From positions 468,767-532,766 of the forward strand of contig NZ_MSCM01000002.1 in assembly GCF_002954665.1 (NCBI RefSeq): DNA of 64,000 nt, read 5' to 3'. Positions 29,369-38,344 of the stretch are shown here, one piece after another. A program made the position numbers and the translations under genes. The notes below the pieces were generated by a model, which did not search any database, was not told the origin of the DNA, and saw only the letters and a program-made list of their open reading frames with translations. The number at the start of each line of letters is the position of its first letter. The first letter of the stretch is position 1. This stretch comes from Polaribacter glomeratus. GTDB lineage: Bacteria; Bacteroidota; Bacteroidia; Flavobacteriales; Flavobacteriaceae.

Positions 29369-32305
29369 TTAAAGTTTTAAATTCAATTTTGTGTAGTAAA
29401 AAGAACCATTTGTTCCCATTTGTGTAGCATCCCACAATCCTCCACTATCGGTATAGCTATTTTGTTTGGTAGGATATATATTAAGTAAATTGTTGGCGCC
29501 TAGTTGTAGATTAATAATGCTGTTTAGTTGATAGCTAAAATGAAGGTCTGTTGTTATTTTTGGCTGATAAATATCTGTAGCTGCGGCTAACCTTTCTGAT
29601 GCCGAATTATTAAAATTAGTTACGTCTTGGTTTATTTGCCAGTCAATTAATTTAATTTGACTGAATCGAGTAAAATTTAATGCTGTTTTTAATTTTTTAT
29701 ATTTATAATTAAAACCCAAGTTAAATTTACTTTTAGGAGCAGATGCTAATAAAAATTGGCGATCTCTCTCACCAAAAAAAGTTTCGCTATCTAATAACTT
29801 ATTTTTAACTTTTGTAATATGCATATAATTAATGTTCCCAGAAAAATCTATTGATAATTCGCTGTCTCCCATTTTCTTTTCCCAGTTTAAAACCACATCC
29901 AACCCTGTAGTTTCTGTATCTACCCCATTTGCAAAAAATTGAACATTATCGATACCTATACCTAAATTAGAAGCATCAAAATTACCGCTTAAAATAATTC
30001 TGTCTTCAATAAATACATGATACCCATCTACTGTTACATTAAAAGTTGGACTTAATTTAGCGGTAAAACCCAAACTATAATTTCTAGCTTTTTCTTCTTT
30101 TAATCGATCAATATCAAGCCTTCTGGCAATTGGGCTGTTGTTTGCTATTAAAAGCGATTCAAAGGGTGTATCTCCAATAAAATTTGTAAAAGTTAAATTA
30201 TAATAACTTTGCGCCAAAGAAGGTGCTCTAAAACCTGTACTAAAAGAACCTCTTAAATTAAGTTTTTGGGTTATTTTATATCTAGACGCAAATTTATAAT
30301 TTAAAGTACTTCCAAAATCGCTGTAAAACTCATAGCGTAAAGCTGTACCAATCATAAATTTTTTAGAAAAATCAATTTCTGTATCTAAATAAATACTAGA
30401 ATTAGACCTATTTCTATCTACTTCATTTTCTGGAGAATAACCTGGAAAACCTTGAGAACCTCCGGGTCTTATTTCTCCATTATACCTTTTATAATCTGAC
30501 ACTGGAGTTTGCGAATTTACTATAATGCCATTTATATCATAAGAAGCATAAGAACCTTCTTCCCCAGAAAATATAATGTATTTATCAAGTCTATATTCTA
30601 AGCCTAACGCAATATTAAAACCATAGGTTTCGGTTGTAAAATATTTAGAAAAATCGATGTTAGTAGTGTTTTGTATCAACTGATGGCCACCTGCATCAAA
30701 CTCTGTTGGTGAGTTTTCTTCTAAAGTTGCATTTAATGTGTTTTTAATAAAATACTGAAAATTATTTCTTCCAAAAGTATTACTCACATCAACATTCCAT
30801 TCTTTAAAACTTGTAAGCATTCCAAATGAAAATGAATTATCTAAAATATTAGACGTAATTAATGGGTTAAATCCAGTTGGATAAATATCAAGCACATTTC
30901 TTTCGCTATCTAGCTTTCTGGTAAAAGCAAAAGCCTCTGTATTTTTATAATTAAAACCACCATTAAAGTACAATTTTGTATTGTTGTAAATAGGTATTTC
31001 AGAGTTCACAAAAATACTTGCATTTTTTACGCCAGCTTGCCCAAATTTTTCTCTTGCTTTTGTTGCTGGTCTTATCGTATTATCTATAGATAGCACTTCT
31101 GCAGAAAAATTTACAAAACCTCCTTTGCTAATTTTTGCACCATAATTTAAGCCTAATTTATAGGTAAAACCATCAACTCTATTAGGAAAAACAGCATTAC
31201 TATCTGCATTATTAAAACCTAAAGTAGAACTTACATTTAATTCGTTATCAGAATCATTTAAAACAATGTTTAAAACACCTGCGATTGCATCAGAACCGTA
31301 TTGTGCAGATGCACCGTCTCTTAATAATTCTATTCTTTTTATCGCGGATATAGGAATCGCATTTAAATCGGTACCAGAATTACCTCTTCCTCTGGTTCCG
31401 TATAAATTTATTAATGATGCTTGATGCCTTCTTTTTCCATTTATTAAAACCAGAGTTTGATCTGGTCCTAAACCCCTAATAGTTGCAGGATCTATATGAT
31501 CTGCGCCATCTGCGCCAGATTGTTTGGTAGCGTTAAATGAAGGTATTGCATATTGTAAAAACTGATTTATTTCTACTTGACTGCTTTTAGAGGCTGTTTT
31601 TTCTATATCTATAAAATCAATTGCAACTGGGGTATCGTTTGCTACTCTTTTTTTATTTCTAGAACCTACCACTTGCACTTCTTCTAATTCTTGGCCAGAT
31701 AACAAAACGATTGTATGAAATATATTTGGTGTTAACTTTAATGTTTGTGAAGTGTGTCCTAAAAAACAAATATCAACACTGTTTTCTTTTTGAATTTCAA
31801 ACTCAAAGGTTCCGTCTTTGTTTGTAGTTGTGCCCGATAGCGTTTCACTTTCTTGTAAAGTTGCCCCACTAAGTGGTGTGTTTTCTGAACTTAATACAAT
31901 ACCTCTAACAATTACTTTGTTTCTGTTAAAAGTGGTGTCAATTGAAAAGTTTCCCGAAAAAATAAATTTTTCTTTCGAAAGAAACCTACTTTCATCCACT
32001 TCTTTTTTTGTGTAAATAACATAGTAATTGTTACCTAAGTCATCAAATAGAAAAGGAGTTATTTTTTTTAATAAAGAAAAGGTTTCTTTTAAAGTTAAGT
32101 TTGTAAAGCCTTCTTCTTGAATGTATTTATTAGTAAGTAAATTTGCATTGTACGTAAAGAAAACTTTATGCTTATTACTAATTTTATCTAATAGGCTAGC
32201 TAAAGGGATTGTTTTTTTATCGCGCTCTTGTGCCGTTGTAGTTTGAAAAGCAAAAGATACAAAAACAATTAATGTTAATTTTATGAATAGTAATTTTTGA
32301 ACCAT
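29369..32305 (-). CDS. TonB-dependent transducer 4 with STN signalling domain
   Basis: 978 residues. After a signal peptide comes an STN (secretin/TonB short N-terminal) domain, about 27-100, containing LASLLDKISNKHKVFFTYNA. A CarboxypepD_reg-like domain (about 125-205), TonB-box-like EEVQVVGSRNK, a plug with [19 protein letters not shown] and a barrel ending KLNLKL follow. The STN domain is the part that contacts a FecR-type anti-sigma factor, which is encoded 20 bases upstream. This is a cell-surface signalling receptor of the FecA type. Its barrel and plug are close to those of the three STN-free paralogues, so similar ligands are plausible. Confidence 0.95.
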   Translation of the reverse strand: MVQKLLFIKLTLIVFVSFAFQTTTAQERDKKTIPLASLLDKISNKHKVFFTYNANLLTNKYIQEEGFTNLTLKETFSLLKKITPFLFDDLGNNYYVIYTKKEVDESRFLSKEKFIFSGNFSIDTTFNRNKVIVRGIVLSSENTPLSGATLQESETLSGTTTNKDGTFEFEIQKENSVDICFLGHTSQTLKLTPNIFHTIVLLSGQELEEVQVVGSRNKKRVANDTPVAIDFIDIEKTASKSSQVEINQFLQYAIPSFNATKQSGADGADHIDPATIRGLGPDQTLVLINGKRRHQASLINLYGTRGRGNSGTDLNAIPISAIKRIELLRDGASAQYGSDAIAGVLNIVLNDSDNELNVSSTLGFNNADSNAVFPNRVDGFTYKLGLNYGAKISKGGFVNFSAEVLSIDNTIRPATKAREKFGQAGVKNASIFVNSEIPIYNNTKLYFNGGFNYKNTEAFAFTRKLDSERNVLDIYPTGFNPLITSNILDNSFSFGMLTSFKEWNVDVSNTFGRNNFQYFIKNTLNATLEENSPTEFDAGGHQLIQNTTNIDFSKYFTTETYGFNIALGLEYRLDKYIIFSGEEGSYASYDINGIIVNSQTPVSDYKRYNGEIRPGGSQGFPGYSPENEVDRNRSNSSIYLDTEIDFSKKFMIGTALRYEFYSDFGSTLNYKFASRYKITQKLNLRGSFSTGFRAPSLAQSYYNLTFTNFIGDTPFESLLIANNSPIARRLDIDRLKEEKARNYSLGFTAKLSPTFNVTVDGYHVFIEDRIILSGNFDASNLGIGIDNVQFFANGVDTETTGLDVVLNWEKKMGDSELSIDFSGNINYMHITKVKNKLLDSETFFGERDRQFLLASAPKSKFNLGFNYKYKKLKTALNFTRFSQIKLIDWQINQDVTNFNNSASERLAAATDIYQPKITTDLHFSYQLNSIINLQLGANNLLNIYPTKQNSYTDSGGLWDATQMGTNGSFYYTKLNLKL

Positions 32306-32325
32306 TTACTGATTTAAATTTACAC

Positions 32326-33315
32326 CTATTTCTTACTGATAATTAAATTATCACCTTGTCTGATAATAGCTACATCAACAGATTTTTCTATAGCTTTTAT
32401 ACAGATGTCAATATTTGTAGCAGGCACAGCTCCTGTTATTAATATGTTTTTACAATTCTCATCCTTAAAAATGATCGAAAAACCATACGTTTCTTCAATC
32501 TTATCCATAGCTACTTCCAAAGATAAGTTTTCAAAAAACAAAGAACCATCTTTCCATGAAGTTTTTGTAGCAGGATTAAAAATATTTTTATCTTCTAAAA
32601 TTTTATTTTTGTCTGCCGAATAAGAAATATAATTACCCGGAATCATTTTTTTGTCTGCGCCATTCTTTAATTTTAACCAAATACTTCCTTCCTCTAAAAA
32701 AACATCTGTTTTGTTCTTTTTAGTATTTACGTTAAAAGAGGTACCATAAACTTCTACAGATAAATCATCCGTTAAAACCCAAAATTTCGCGTTCGTTGCG
32801 GCCTTTTTATCAACCTGAAAAAAAGCTTCACCAGACAACCAAACTTTTCTGCTTTCATTTTTATAATACGATAAACTGGAGTTTGAATTCAAAGTAACAT
32901 CACTTCCATCTTGCAACTTGATGTTTATAATTTCCCCGAAATTAGTTTTGTGCGTAACTTTAGAAGTACTATTCAAAAAATAAAAACCGATAGAAACAAG
33001 CAAAAGTATAGATGCTGCAACACTAAATTGTCTTAAAAAACGTACTTTTCTTTTTGGAATTGTTTTTTGAGCTAGAATTTTAGACTCCAATTTTTGCCAC
33101 TCTAAAGCAACTTTCTCTTTATTCACAAAATCGGTCTTAAAAGAAAACCCTAAAATAAGTTCTTTAGCTTTGTCTACTAATTCTTTCTTATCAAGGTTGT
33201 TCGCAATCCAAAATTCCCAAAAATGTATATCTGTAGCGTTATTTTGTAAAACCCAATTATTAAAAGAAGCGTCTTCTAGAAAATCATTTAGGTTGTTATA
33301 TTTTTTTTTAATCAT
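32326..33315 (-). CDS. FecR-type anti-sigma factor
   Basis: 329 residues. A cytoplasmic N-terminal part (about 1-90) is followed by one membrane helix (about 93-112, FSVAASILLLVSIGFYFL). The periplasmic FecR domain follows (about 120-210, INIKLQDGSDVTLNSNSSL and VYGTSFNVN), then a C-terminal DUF4974-type domain (about 255-329) that receives the STN signal. It should hold the ECF sigma factor inactive until the transducer is loaded. Order on the minus strand is sigma, FecR, transducer, with 73- and 20-base gaps. Confidence 0.95.
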   Translation of the reverse strand: MIKKKYNNLNDFLEDASFNNWVLQNNATDIHFWEFWIANNLDKKELVDKAKELILGFSFKTDFVNKEKVALEWQKLESKILAQKTIPKRKVRFLRQFSVAASILLLVSIGFYFLNSTSKVTHKTNFGEIINIKLQDGSDVTLNSNSSLSYYKNESRKVWLSGEAFFQVDKKAATNAKFWVLTDDLSVEVYGTSFNVNTKKNKTDVFLEEGSIWLKLKNGADKKMIPGNYISYSADKNKILEDKNIFNPATKTSWKDGSLFFENLSLEVAMDKIEETYGFSIIFKDENCKNILITGAVPATNIDICIKAIEKSVDVAIIRQGDNLIISKK

Positions 33316-33388
33316 TGCAATTCTATGTTCGGTTGTATTTATATAAGTATTTTTTTTACTTTTTATACTCTTAATACTATGTTAAAGA

Positions 33389-33952
33389 TTAACTAAATAA
33401 CTTTAATATTGAAATTTCTTCTTTTAAACTCTTTATCGCCTTGTGCAAAGTGTTTACAACACTCTGGTAATTTATACCCATTACTTCGGATATTTCTGAG
33501 GCTTTTAATCCGCTGTAATATTTTAAGTAAATAGCCTCTTTTTGTCTACTTGGTAACTTATTTAGTAAAAGTGATAGATTTCTGTTTTTAAAAATAGCTG
33601 TTTCTTGGTTTGTGATAACCTCTTCTGCAGTAAATTGTATGTCAATAAAAATTTCATTAGAAAAATCTGTATGTTTCAACATTTCATTTTTCTTCATCAC
33701 CTTTAATAAAAAGCGTTTGTAAGATGTAAAAAGGTAGGGAGCAATGGTATCTAAATCACTTAAATTTTCTCGACGCTCATAAATGTAAAGAAAAAAGTCT
33801 TGCAGCGTATCTTCTGTAACTACATTGCTTTTCGATATTTTTAAACCATAACTGTGTAACTGCGGATAGTAACTTTCAAAAAGTACAGAAAAAGCATTTA
33901 AATCTCCTTCTTTTAATGCTTTCCATAAAAACTTATCTGTTAATTTTTCCAT
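33389..33952 (-). CDS. ECF sigma-70 family RNA polymerase sigma factor
   Basis: 187 residues. Region 2 (about 12-85) contains FESYYPQLHSYGLKI and TLQDFFLYIYERREN; region 4 (about 125-180) contains LPSRQKEAIYLKYYSGLKASEISEV in the conserved helix-turn-helix arrangement. It belongs to the Bacteroidetes FecI-like group paired with FecR and STN-type receptors. It probably drives the transducer operon and perhaps the other receptors. It is divergent from moxR, sharing a 146-base region. Confidence 0.95.
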   Translation of the reverse strand: MEKLTDKFLWKALKEGDLNAFSVLFESYYPQLHSYGLKISKSNVVTEDTLQDFFLYIYERRENLSDLDTIAPYLFTSYKRFLLKVMKKNEMLKHTDFSNEIFIDIQFTAEEVITNQETAIFKNRNLSLLLNKLPSRQKEAIYLKYYSGLKASEISEVMGINYQSVVNTLHKAIKSLKEEISILKLFS

Positions 33953-34033
33953 GTAAAATTGTAATCGTCAATAATCCTTAAAAGTACTAAAAAATAACAT
34001 ATCATCTTTAACCTTCTTTTAACAACATTAATT

Positions 34034-34062
34034 TTGTTAATATTGCTAATATTGTAGCTTTG
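34034..34062 (+). promoter_or_regulatory. Promoter of the moxR-bat operon
   Basis: TTG at 34034-34036, 18 bases, then TAGCTTTG at 34055-34062, matching the Bacteroidetes -33/-7 elements. The moxR start is 37 bases downstream. Confidence 0.65.
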
Positions 34063-34098
34063 TTGGTCAAGAAAGTTAATACTTAATAAAATTATATT

Positions 34099-35088
34099 AT
34101 GGATGTAGATGTAAGAGCGATTAATGAAAAAATCGAAAGAGAAAGTGCCTTTATAGACATTCTTACTTTAGAAATGAATAAAGTAATTATTGGTCAAAAA
34201 CAGATGATTGAAAGTTTGTTAATTGGCTTACTTGGTAATGGTCATATTTTGCTAGAAGGTGTTCCTGGGTTGGCAAAAACTTTAGCAATTAATACGCTAT
34301 CTAAAGCAGTAGACGCAAGCTTTAGTAGAGTACAATTTACACCAGATTTATTACCCGCAGATGTTGTTGGAACCATGATTTACAACATGAAAATAAATGA
34401 TTTTTCTATTAAAAAAGGACCCATTTTTGCAAACTTTGTATTAGCAGACGAGATAAACAGAGCACCTGCAAAAGTACAATCTGCATTATTAGAAGCAATG
34501 CAAGAGCGTCAAATTACAATTGGCGACACTACTTTTAAATTAGATGAGCCTTTTTTAGTAATGGCAACTCAAAACCCTGTAGAGCAAGAAGGAACCTATC
34601 CTTTACCAGAAGCACAAATTGATAGATTTATGCTAAAAGTAGTTATTGATTATCCAAAACTGCAAGACGAACAAATTATTATGCGTCAAAATTTATCTGG
34701 TAGCTACGCAACTGTAAACCCTGTAATATCTGTAGAACAAATTTTAAGAGCAAGAAGCGCTGTTAATGAAGTTTATATGGATGAAAAAATTGAAAAATAT
34801 ATTTTAGATATCATTTTTGCAACGCGTTATCCAGAAAAATATAATTTACCAAAATTAAAAGATTTAATAAGTTTTGGAGCTTCTCCTCGTGGAAGTATCA
34901 ACTTAGCAAAAGCGGCTAAATGTTATGCTTTTATAAAACGAAGAGGCTATGTAATTCCAGAAGATGTTAGAGCCGTAGTTTTTGATGTTTTACGCCACAG
35001 AATAGGAATTACCTATGAAGCGGAGGCAGAAAATGTAACTTCTGTAGACATTATTAACGCAATTATTAACGAAGTTGAAGTACCATAG
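34099..35088 (+). CDS. MoxR family AAA+ ATPase
   Basis: 329 residues. Walker A is EGVPGLAKT, Walker B/DExx is LADEINRAPAKVQSALLEAM, sensor 1 is ATQNPVEQEGTYPLPEAQ, and an arginine-rich C-terminal lid follows. MoxR ATPases act as chaperone-like partners of von Willebrand factor A proteins. Here the partners are the DUF58, BatA and BatB proteins of the same operon. It is the first gene, with its own promoter. The 114-base gap to the next gene contains non-coding repeats. Confidence 0.95.
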   Translation: MDVDVRAINEKIERESAFIDILTLEMNKVIIGQKQMIESLLIGLLGNGHILLEGVPGLAKTLAINTLSKAVDASFSRVQFTPDLLPADVVGTMIYNMKINDFSIKKGPIFANFVLADEINRAPAKVQSALLEAMQERQITIGDTTFKLDEPFLVMATQNPVEQEGTYPLPEAQIDRFMLKVVIDYPKLQDEQIIMRQNLSGSYATVNPVISVEQILRARSAVNEVYMDEKIEKYILDIIFATRYPEKYNLPKLKDLISFGASPRGSINLAKAAKCYAFIKRRGYVIPEDVRAVVFDVLRHRIGITYEAEAENVTSVDIINAIINEVEVP

Positions 35089-35094
35089 AAAAGA

Positions 35095-35123
35095 GTTGGC
35101 AGTATCCAGTATCTGTTGGCAGT
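35095..35123 (+). repeat. Short direct repeat in the moxR-DUF58 spacer
   Basis: GTTGGCAGT occurs at 35095-35103 and 35115-35123, in a spacer that also has CAGTAT and ACTG words. Such CAGT-rich spacer repeats are frequent between flavobacterial genes, from memory. No protein or terminator is visible in the spacer. Confidence 0.5.
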
Positions 35124-35202
35124 TGCTTACTTGTTCTGAATACTAAATTATAACACTCATCAGTTTGCTTAGTACTGCGACTGAAAACTGTTTACTAAAA
35201 AA

Positions 35203-36072
35203 ATGGATACCAAAGAGATACTTAAAAAAGTTCGTAAAATAGAGATCAAGACACGACGTTTGTCTGATCATATTTTTGGAGGCGAATACCATTCGTCATT
35301 CAAAGGTCGTGGTATGACTTTTTCTGAAGTACGACAATATCAATTTGGCGATGATGTAAGAGCAATTGATTGGAATGTAACCGCGCGTTACAACGAGCCT
35401 TATGTAAAAGTTTTTGAAGAGGAACGAGAATTAACCATGTTATTAATGGTTGATATTTCTGGCTCGGAATCTTTTGGAACAGCTACACAATTTAAAAAAG
35501 ATACAATTACAGAAATTGCGGCAACACTCGCTTTTTCTGCCACTCAAAATAATGACAAAGTAGGTTTAATTCTGTTTTCTGATGATATTGAGTTATATAT
35601 TCCGCCTAAAAAAGGAAAAAGTCATGTTTTACGAATTATTAGAGAATTAATTGAGTTTAAACCAAAAAGTAAAAAAACGGATATTTCTGTGGCTTTAAAG
35701 TTTTTATCAAGTGTGATGAAAAAAAGAGCGATTGTTTTTATGTTATCAGATTTTATTGATGATGATTATGAAAAAACACTAAAAATTGCTGCAAAAAAAC
35801 ACGATGTAACCGGCATCCGTATTTACGATAAACATGATGAAGAAATTCCGAATTTAGGAATGGTACAAATGTTAGATGCAGAAACTGGTGCAGTTCAAAT
35901 GGTAAATACATCCTCAAAATCCATCCGAAGAAATTACAAAGCAAATGCTTTACGTTTAACAGATTATTATATAAATACTTTTAAAAGAAGTGGCGCAGGA
36001 ACCATTAACACAAGAGTTGATGAAGGTTACGTGAAAAAATTATTAGGCTATTTTAAACACAAAGGAAGATAA
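35203..36072 (+). CDS. DUF58 / VWA-like protein of the Bat operon
   Basis: 289 residues. N-terminal DUF58 motif GRGMTFSEVRQYQFGDDVRAIDWN is followed by a von Willebrand A-like fold with the MIDAS-type DISGSE (about residue 86) and IVFMLSDFIDD. No membrane segment is visible, so it is cytoplasmic or peripheral. It is thought to pair with MoxR in metal-dependent assembly or chaperone work on envelope complexes. It is followed after 7 bases by the next gene. Confidence 0.92.
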   Translation: MDTKEILKKVRKIEIKTRRLSDHIFGGEYHSSFKGRGMTFSEVRQYQFGDDVRAIDWNVTARYNEPYVKVFEEERELTMLLMVDISGSESFGTATQFKKDTITEIAATLAFSATQNNDKVGLILFSDDIELYIPPKKGKSHVLRIIRELIEFKPKSKKTDISVALKFLSSVMKKRAIVFMLSDFIDDDYEKTLKIAAKKHDVTGIRIYDKHDEEIPNLGMVQMLDAETGAVQMVNTSSKSIRRNYKANALRLTDYYINTFKRSGAGTINTRVDEGYVKKLLGYFKHKGR

Positions 36073-36079
36073 GCAAAAA

Positions 36080-36994
36080 ATGAAAAAATACATTTTACAT
36101 ATTTTTTTACTCATAGCAACAATCACTTTTGCTCAAAATCCAAAAGTAAAAGCTCAAATTGAAACTTCGCAAATTAGAATTGGTGAACAATTTAGTTTAA
36201 GAATTTCTGTGAATGAAATTAACAACGTTATTTTACCTAAACTAGAATTAAAAGGTTTAGAAGTTATTGATTCGGCTAAGATAGACACGCTTAACAACAT
36301 GCTTATTCAAAAGTATATTTTAACCGGTTTTGATAGTGGTGCCTATTACATTCCGCAGCAACAAATATTCATTAGAAACCAAGCTTATCTTACAGATTCA
36401 CTGCTTGTAAACGTTGCAACCGTTAAAATAGACACTACAAAGGTTAAGAAATTTCCAATAAAAACCATTAAAGCAGAACCGTACACGTTCGATGATTTTA
36501 AAATGTACATATATATTTTACTAGCTGCTTTGGCAATTATTGGTTTTTGGATTTATTGGTTTGTTATCAGAAAAAGAAAAACCGAAGAAGACAGTCCTAC
36601 TTTTAGAATTTTACCTCCTTTCGAAGAGGCTATCTACAAGTTAAATGAATTGGATGAAAAACTATTATGGCAAAACAATAAAGTTAAAGAATATTATAGC
36701 GAGTTAACAGAAATTGTGCGTGGTTATATTGAACGCGAATTAAAAGTACCTGCTTTAGAAAAAACTACGGATGAAATTGTAGAAATGCTTAGAGATTTTA
36801 ATGAAGCACAAACTATAAATACATCTAAAGAAACTATTAAAAAACTAAAAGAGTTATTGCAAGAGGCAGATTTAGTAAAATTCGCAAAATCGAAACCATT
36901 GTCTTTAGAAATTGAAGAAGATAGAAAAGATGCGCTAGACATTATTAGTAATTTAAAACCTAAACCAATTAAGAAAGATGATGAATTGGAATAA
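36080..36994 (+). CDS. Membrane protein of the Bat operon, BatD-like N-terminus
   Basis: 304 residues. Signal peptide (ending FAQ), a beta-rich periplasmic domain (about 20-145), one membrane helix (about 152-172, IYILLAALAIIGFWIYWFV) with a basic stop-transfer, and a helical cytoplasmic tail. The layout resembles a short BatD. It overlaps batA by 17 bases, so it is translationally coupled. No enzymatic motif; it probably anchors the MoxR/VWA complex. Confidence 0.8.
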   Translation: MKKYILHIFLLIATITFAQNPKVKAQIETSQIRIGEQFSLRISVNEINNVILPKLELKGLEVIDSAKIDTLNNMLIQKYILTGFDSGAYYIPQQQIFIRNQAYLTDSLLVNVATVKIDTTKVKKFPIKTIKAEPYTFDDFKMYIYILLAALAIIGFWIYWFVIRKRKTEEDSPTFRILPPFEEAIYKLNELDEKLLWQNNKVKEYYSELTEIVRGYIERELKVPALEKTTDEIVEMLRDFNEAQTINTSKETIKKLKELLQEADLVKFAKSKPLSLEIEEDRKDALDIISNLKPKPIKKDDELE

Positions 36995-37988
36995 TTTTGA
37001 ATTTCTAAACCCAGAGTTTTTATGGCTGTTACTTTTAATTCCTGTTTTAGCCATTTGGTATTTCTTTATGCGCAAAAAAGATGTTGCCGTTTTAACCATA
37101 CCAAGCATAAAAGGTTTTAATGCACCAACTTCTATTTTATCGAAATTAAAACCAGTTTTATCTCTTTTAAGAATCTTAGCTTTAGCGGCAATTATTGTTG
37201 CGTTGGCAAGACCAAGAAATGTTTCTGTAAGTAAAAAAACAAAAACAAACAGAGGTATCGATATTGTAATGGCTATTGATGTTTCTGCAAGTATGTTGGC
37301 GCGAGATTTAAAACCAAATAGATTAGAAGCGCTTAAAAAAGTAGCTGTAGATTTTGTTGATAGAAGGCCAAATGACAGAATTGGGATTGTAGTGTATGCA
37401 GGAGAAAGCTTTACACAAACACCAATTACAAGTGATAAAAATATTGTAAAACGTACAATTTCTGAACTAAGATGGGGACAGCTTGATGGCGGAACAGCAA
37501 TAGGAATGGGTTTAGGTTCTGGCGTAAATAGATTAAAAGAAAGTGAGGCAAAATCTAAAGTAATTATTTTATTGACCGATGGTGTAAATAACTCTGGTAA
37601 TATCGACCCAAGAACTGCAACAGAACTTGCAAAAGAATTAGGCATAAAAGTATACACAATAGGAATTGGAACAAACGGAATGGCAGATTTTCCATGGAGC
37701 AAAGATCCTAGAACTGGTCAATTAAACTTTAGAAAACAACAGGTAGAAATTGATGAGAAATTGCTAAAAGAAATTGCAAAAGAAACGCAAGGAAAATATT
37801 TTAGAGCAACCGACAATACGTCATTAAAAGAAATTTATGACGAAATTGATAAACTCGAAAAAACAAAAATAGAAGAATTTAAATATTACAACCATCAAGA
37901 AATGTATAGAGATCTGGTCTTTTTAGCTCTTGGTTTTTTGATACTAGAATTTATATTAAAAAATACATTATTTAAGAGTTTTATATAA
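36978..37988 (+). CDS. batA: BatA, membrane-anchored VWA protein
   Basis: 336 residues. Two N-terminal membrane helices (about 12-30 and 58-78) and one near the C-terminus (about 313-331) flank a VWA domain (about 90-285). The complete MIDAS begins AIDVSASM and continues with a Thr and LLTDGVNNSG. In Bacteroides the bat genes were named for aerotolerance; the molecular task remains unsettled. The start overlaps the previous gene. The following 356 bases hold a dead gene, which breaks the tight spacing seen elsewhere in the operon. Confidence 0.92.
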   Translation: MMNWNNFEFLNPEFLWLLLLIPVLAIWYFFMRKKDVAVLTIPSIKGFNAPTSILSKLKPVLSLLRILALAAIIVALARPRNVSVSKKTKTNRGIDIVMAIDVSASMLARDLKPNRLEALKKVAVDFVDRRPNDRIGIVVYAGESFTQTPITSDKNIVKRTISELRWGQLDGGTAIGMGLGSGVNRLKESEAKSKVIILLTDGVNNSGNIDPRTATELAKELGIKVYTIGIGTNGMADFPWSKDPRTGQLNFRKQQVEIDEKLLKEIAKETQGKYFRATDNTSLKEIYDEIDKLEKTKIEEFKYYNHQEMYRDLVFLALGFLILEFILKNTLFKSFI

Positions 37989-38027
37989 ATGAGTTGTATA
38001 AATGTTTAAGCGTTTAATTGTTATAGG

Positions 38028-38281
38028 ATGTTTGTATTTTCATTTGAAAAATTAGAGGTTTGAAAAGAAGCAATTGAACTTTCAAAAGAAAGCGATAAAG
38101 TAACAGCTAGTTTTTCTAGTGATGAAAAATATAGATTAATAAGTCAAATTAGAAGTTTTAAATCATATCCAAAGAATTAGAATTTATTTCTGATGAAGAA
38201 TATTTAAAATTAAGAGAACGTATTTATAAAATATCAAACATGCAAAATGCATTAAGAAAATCACAACTTAAAAAGGTGTAA
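38028..38281 (+). pseudogene. Four-helix-bundle (S23-type) protein remnant inside the Bat operon
   Basis: ATG at 38028 starts MFVFSFEKLEV, then TGA where the family has Trp (FEKLEVW). The same frame continues KEAIELSKE, FSSDEKYRLISQIR and stops at 38078-38080. Two bases out of frame, the C-terminal end of the family appears from 38171: ELEFISDEEYLKLRERI and ISNMQNALRKSQ, ending TAA at 38279-38281. The middle with the conserved N-x-AEG helix is missing. The remnant therefore carries a nonsense change, a frameshift and an internal deletion. Free-standing S23-like four-helix-bundle genes are common and mobile-looking in Bacteroidota. Here one entered between batA and batB and decayed. Confidence 0.8.
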
Positions 38282-38344
38282 CTGTATCCAACCATGTTTG
38301 CACAATTACACGTTTAAACAAATACACGATTCAACAATTAAGAA

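Noticed and set aside
29262..29372. 36-codon plus-strand frame in the gap between receptors 3 and 4
   Set aside because: It runs into the 3' end of receptor 4 on the other strand, lacks a recognisable signal or family and is within chance length.
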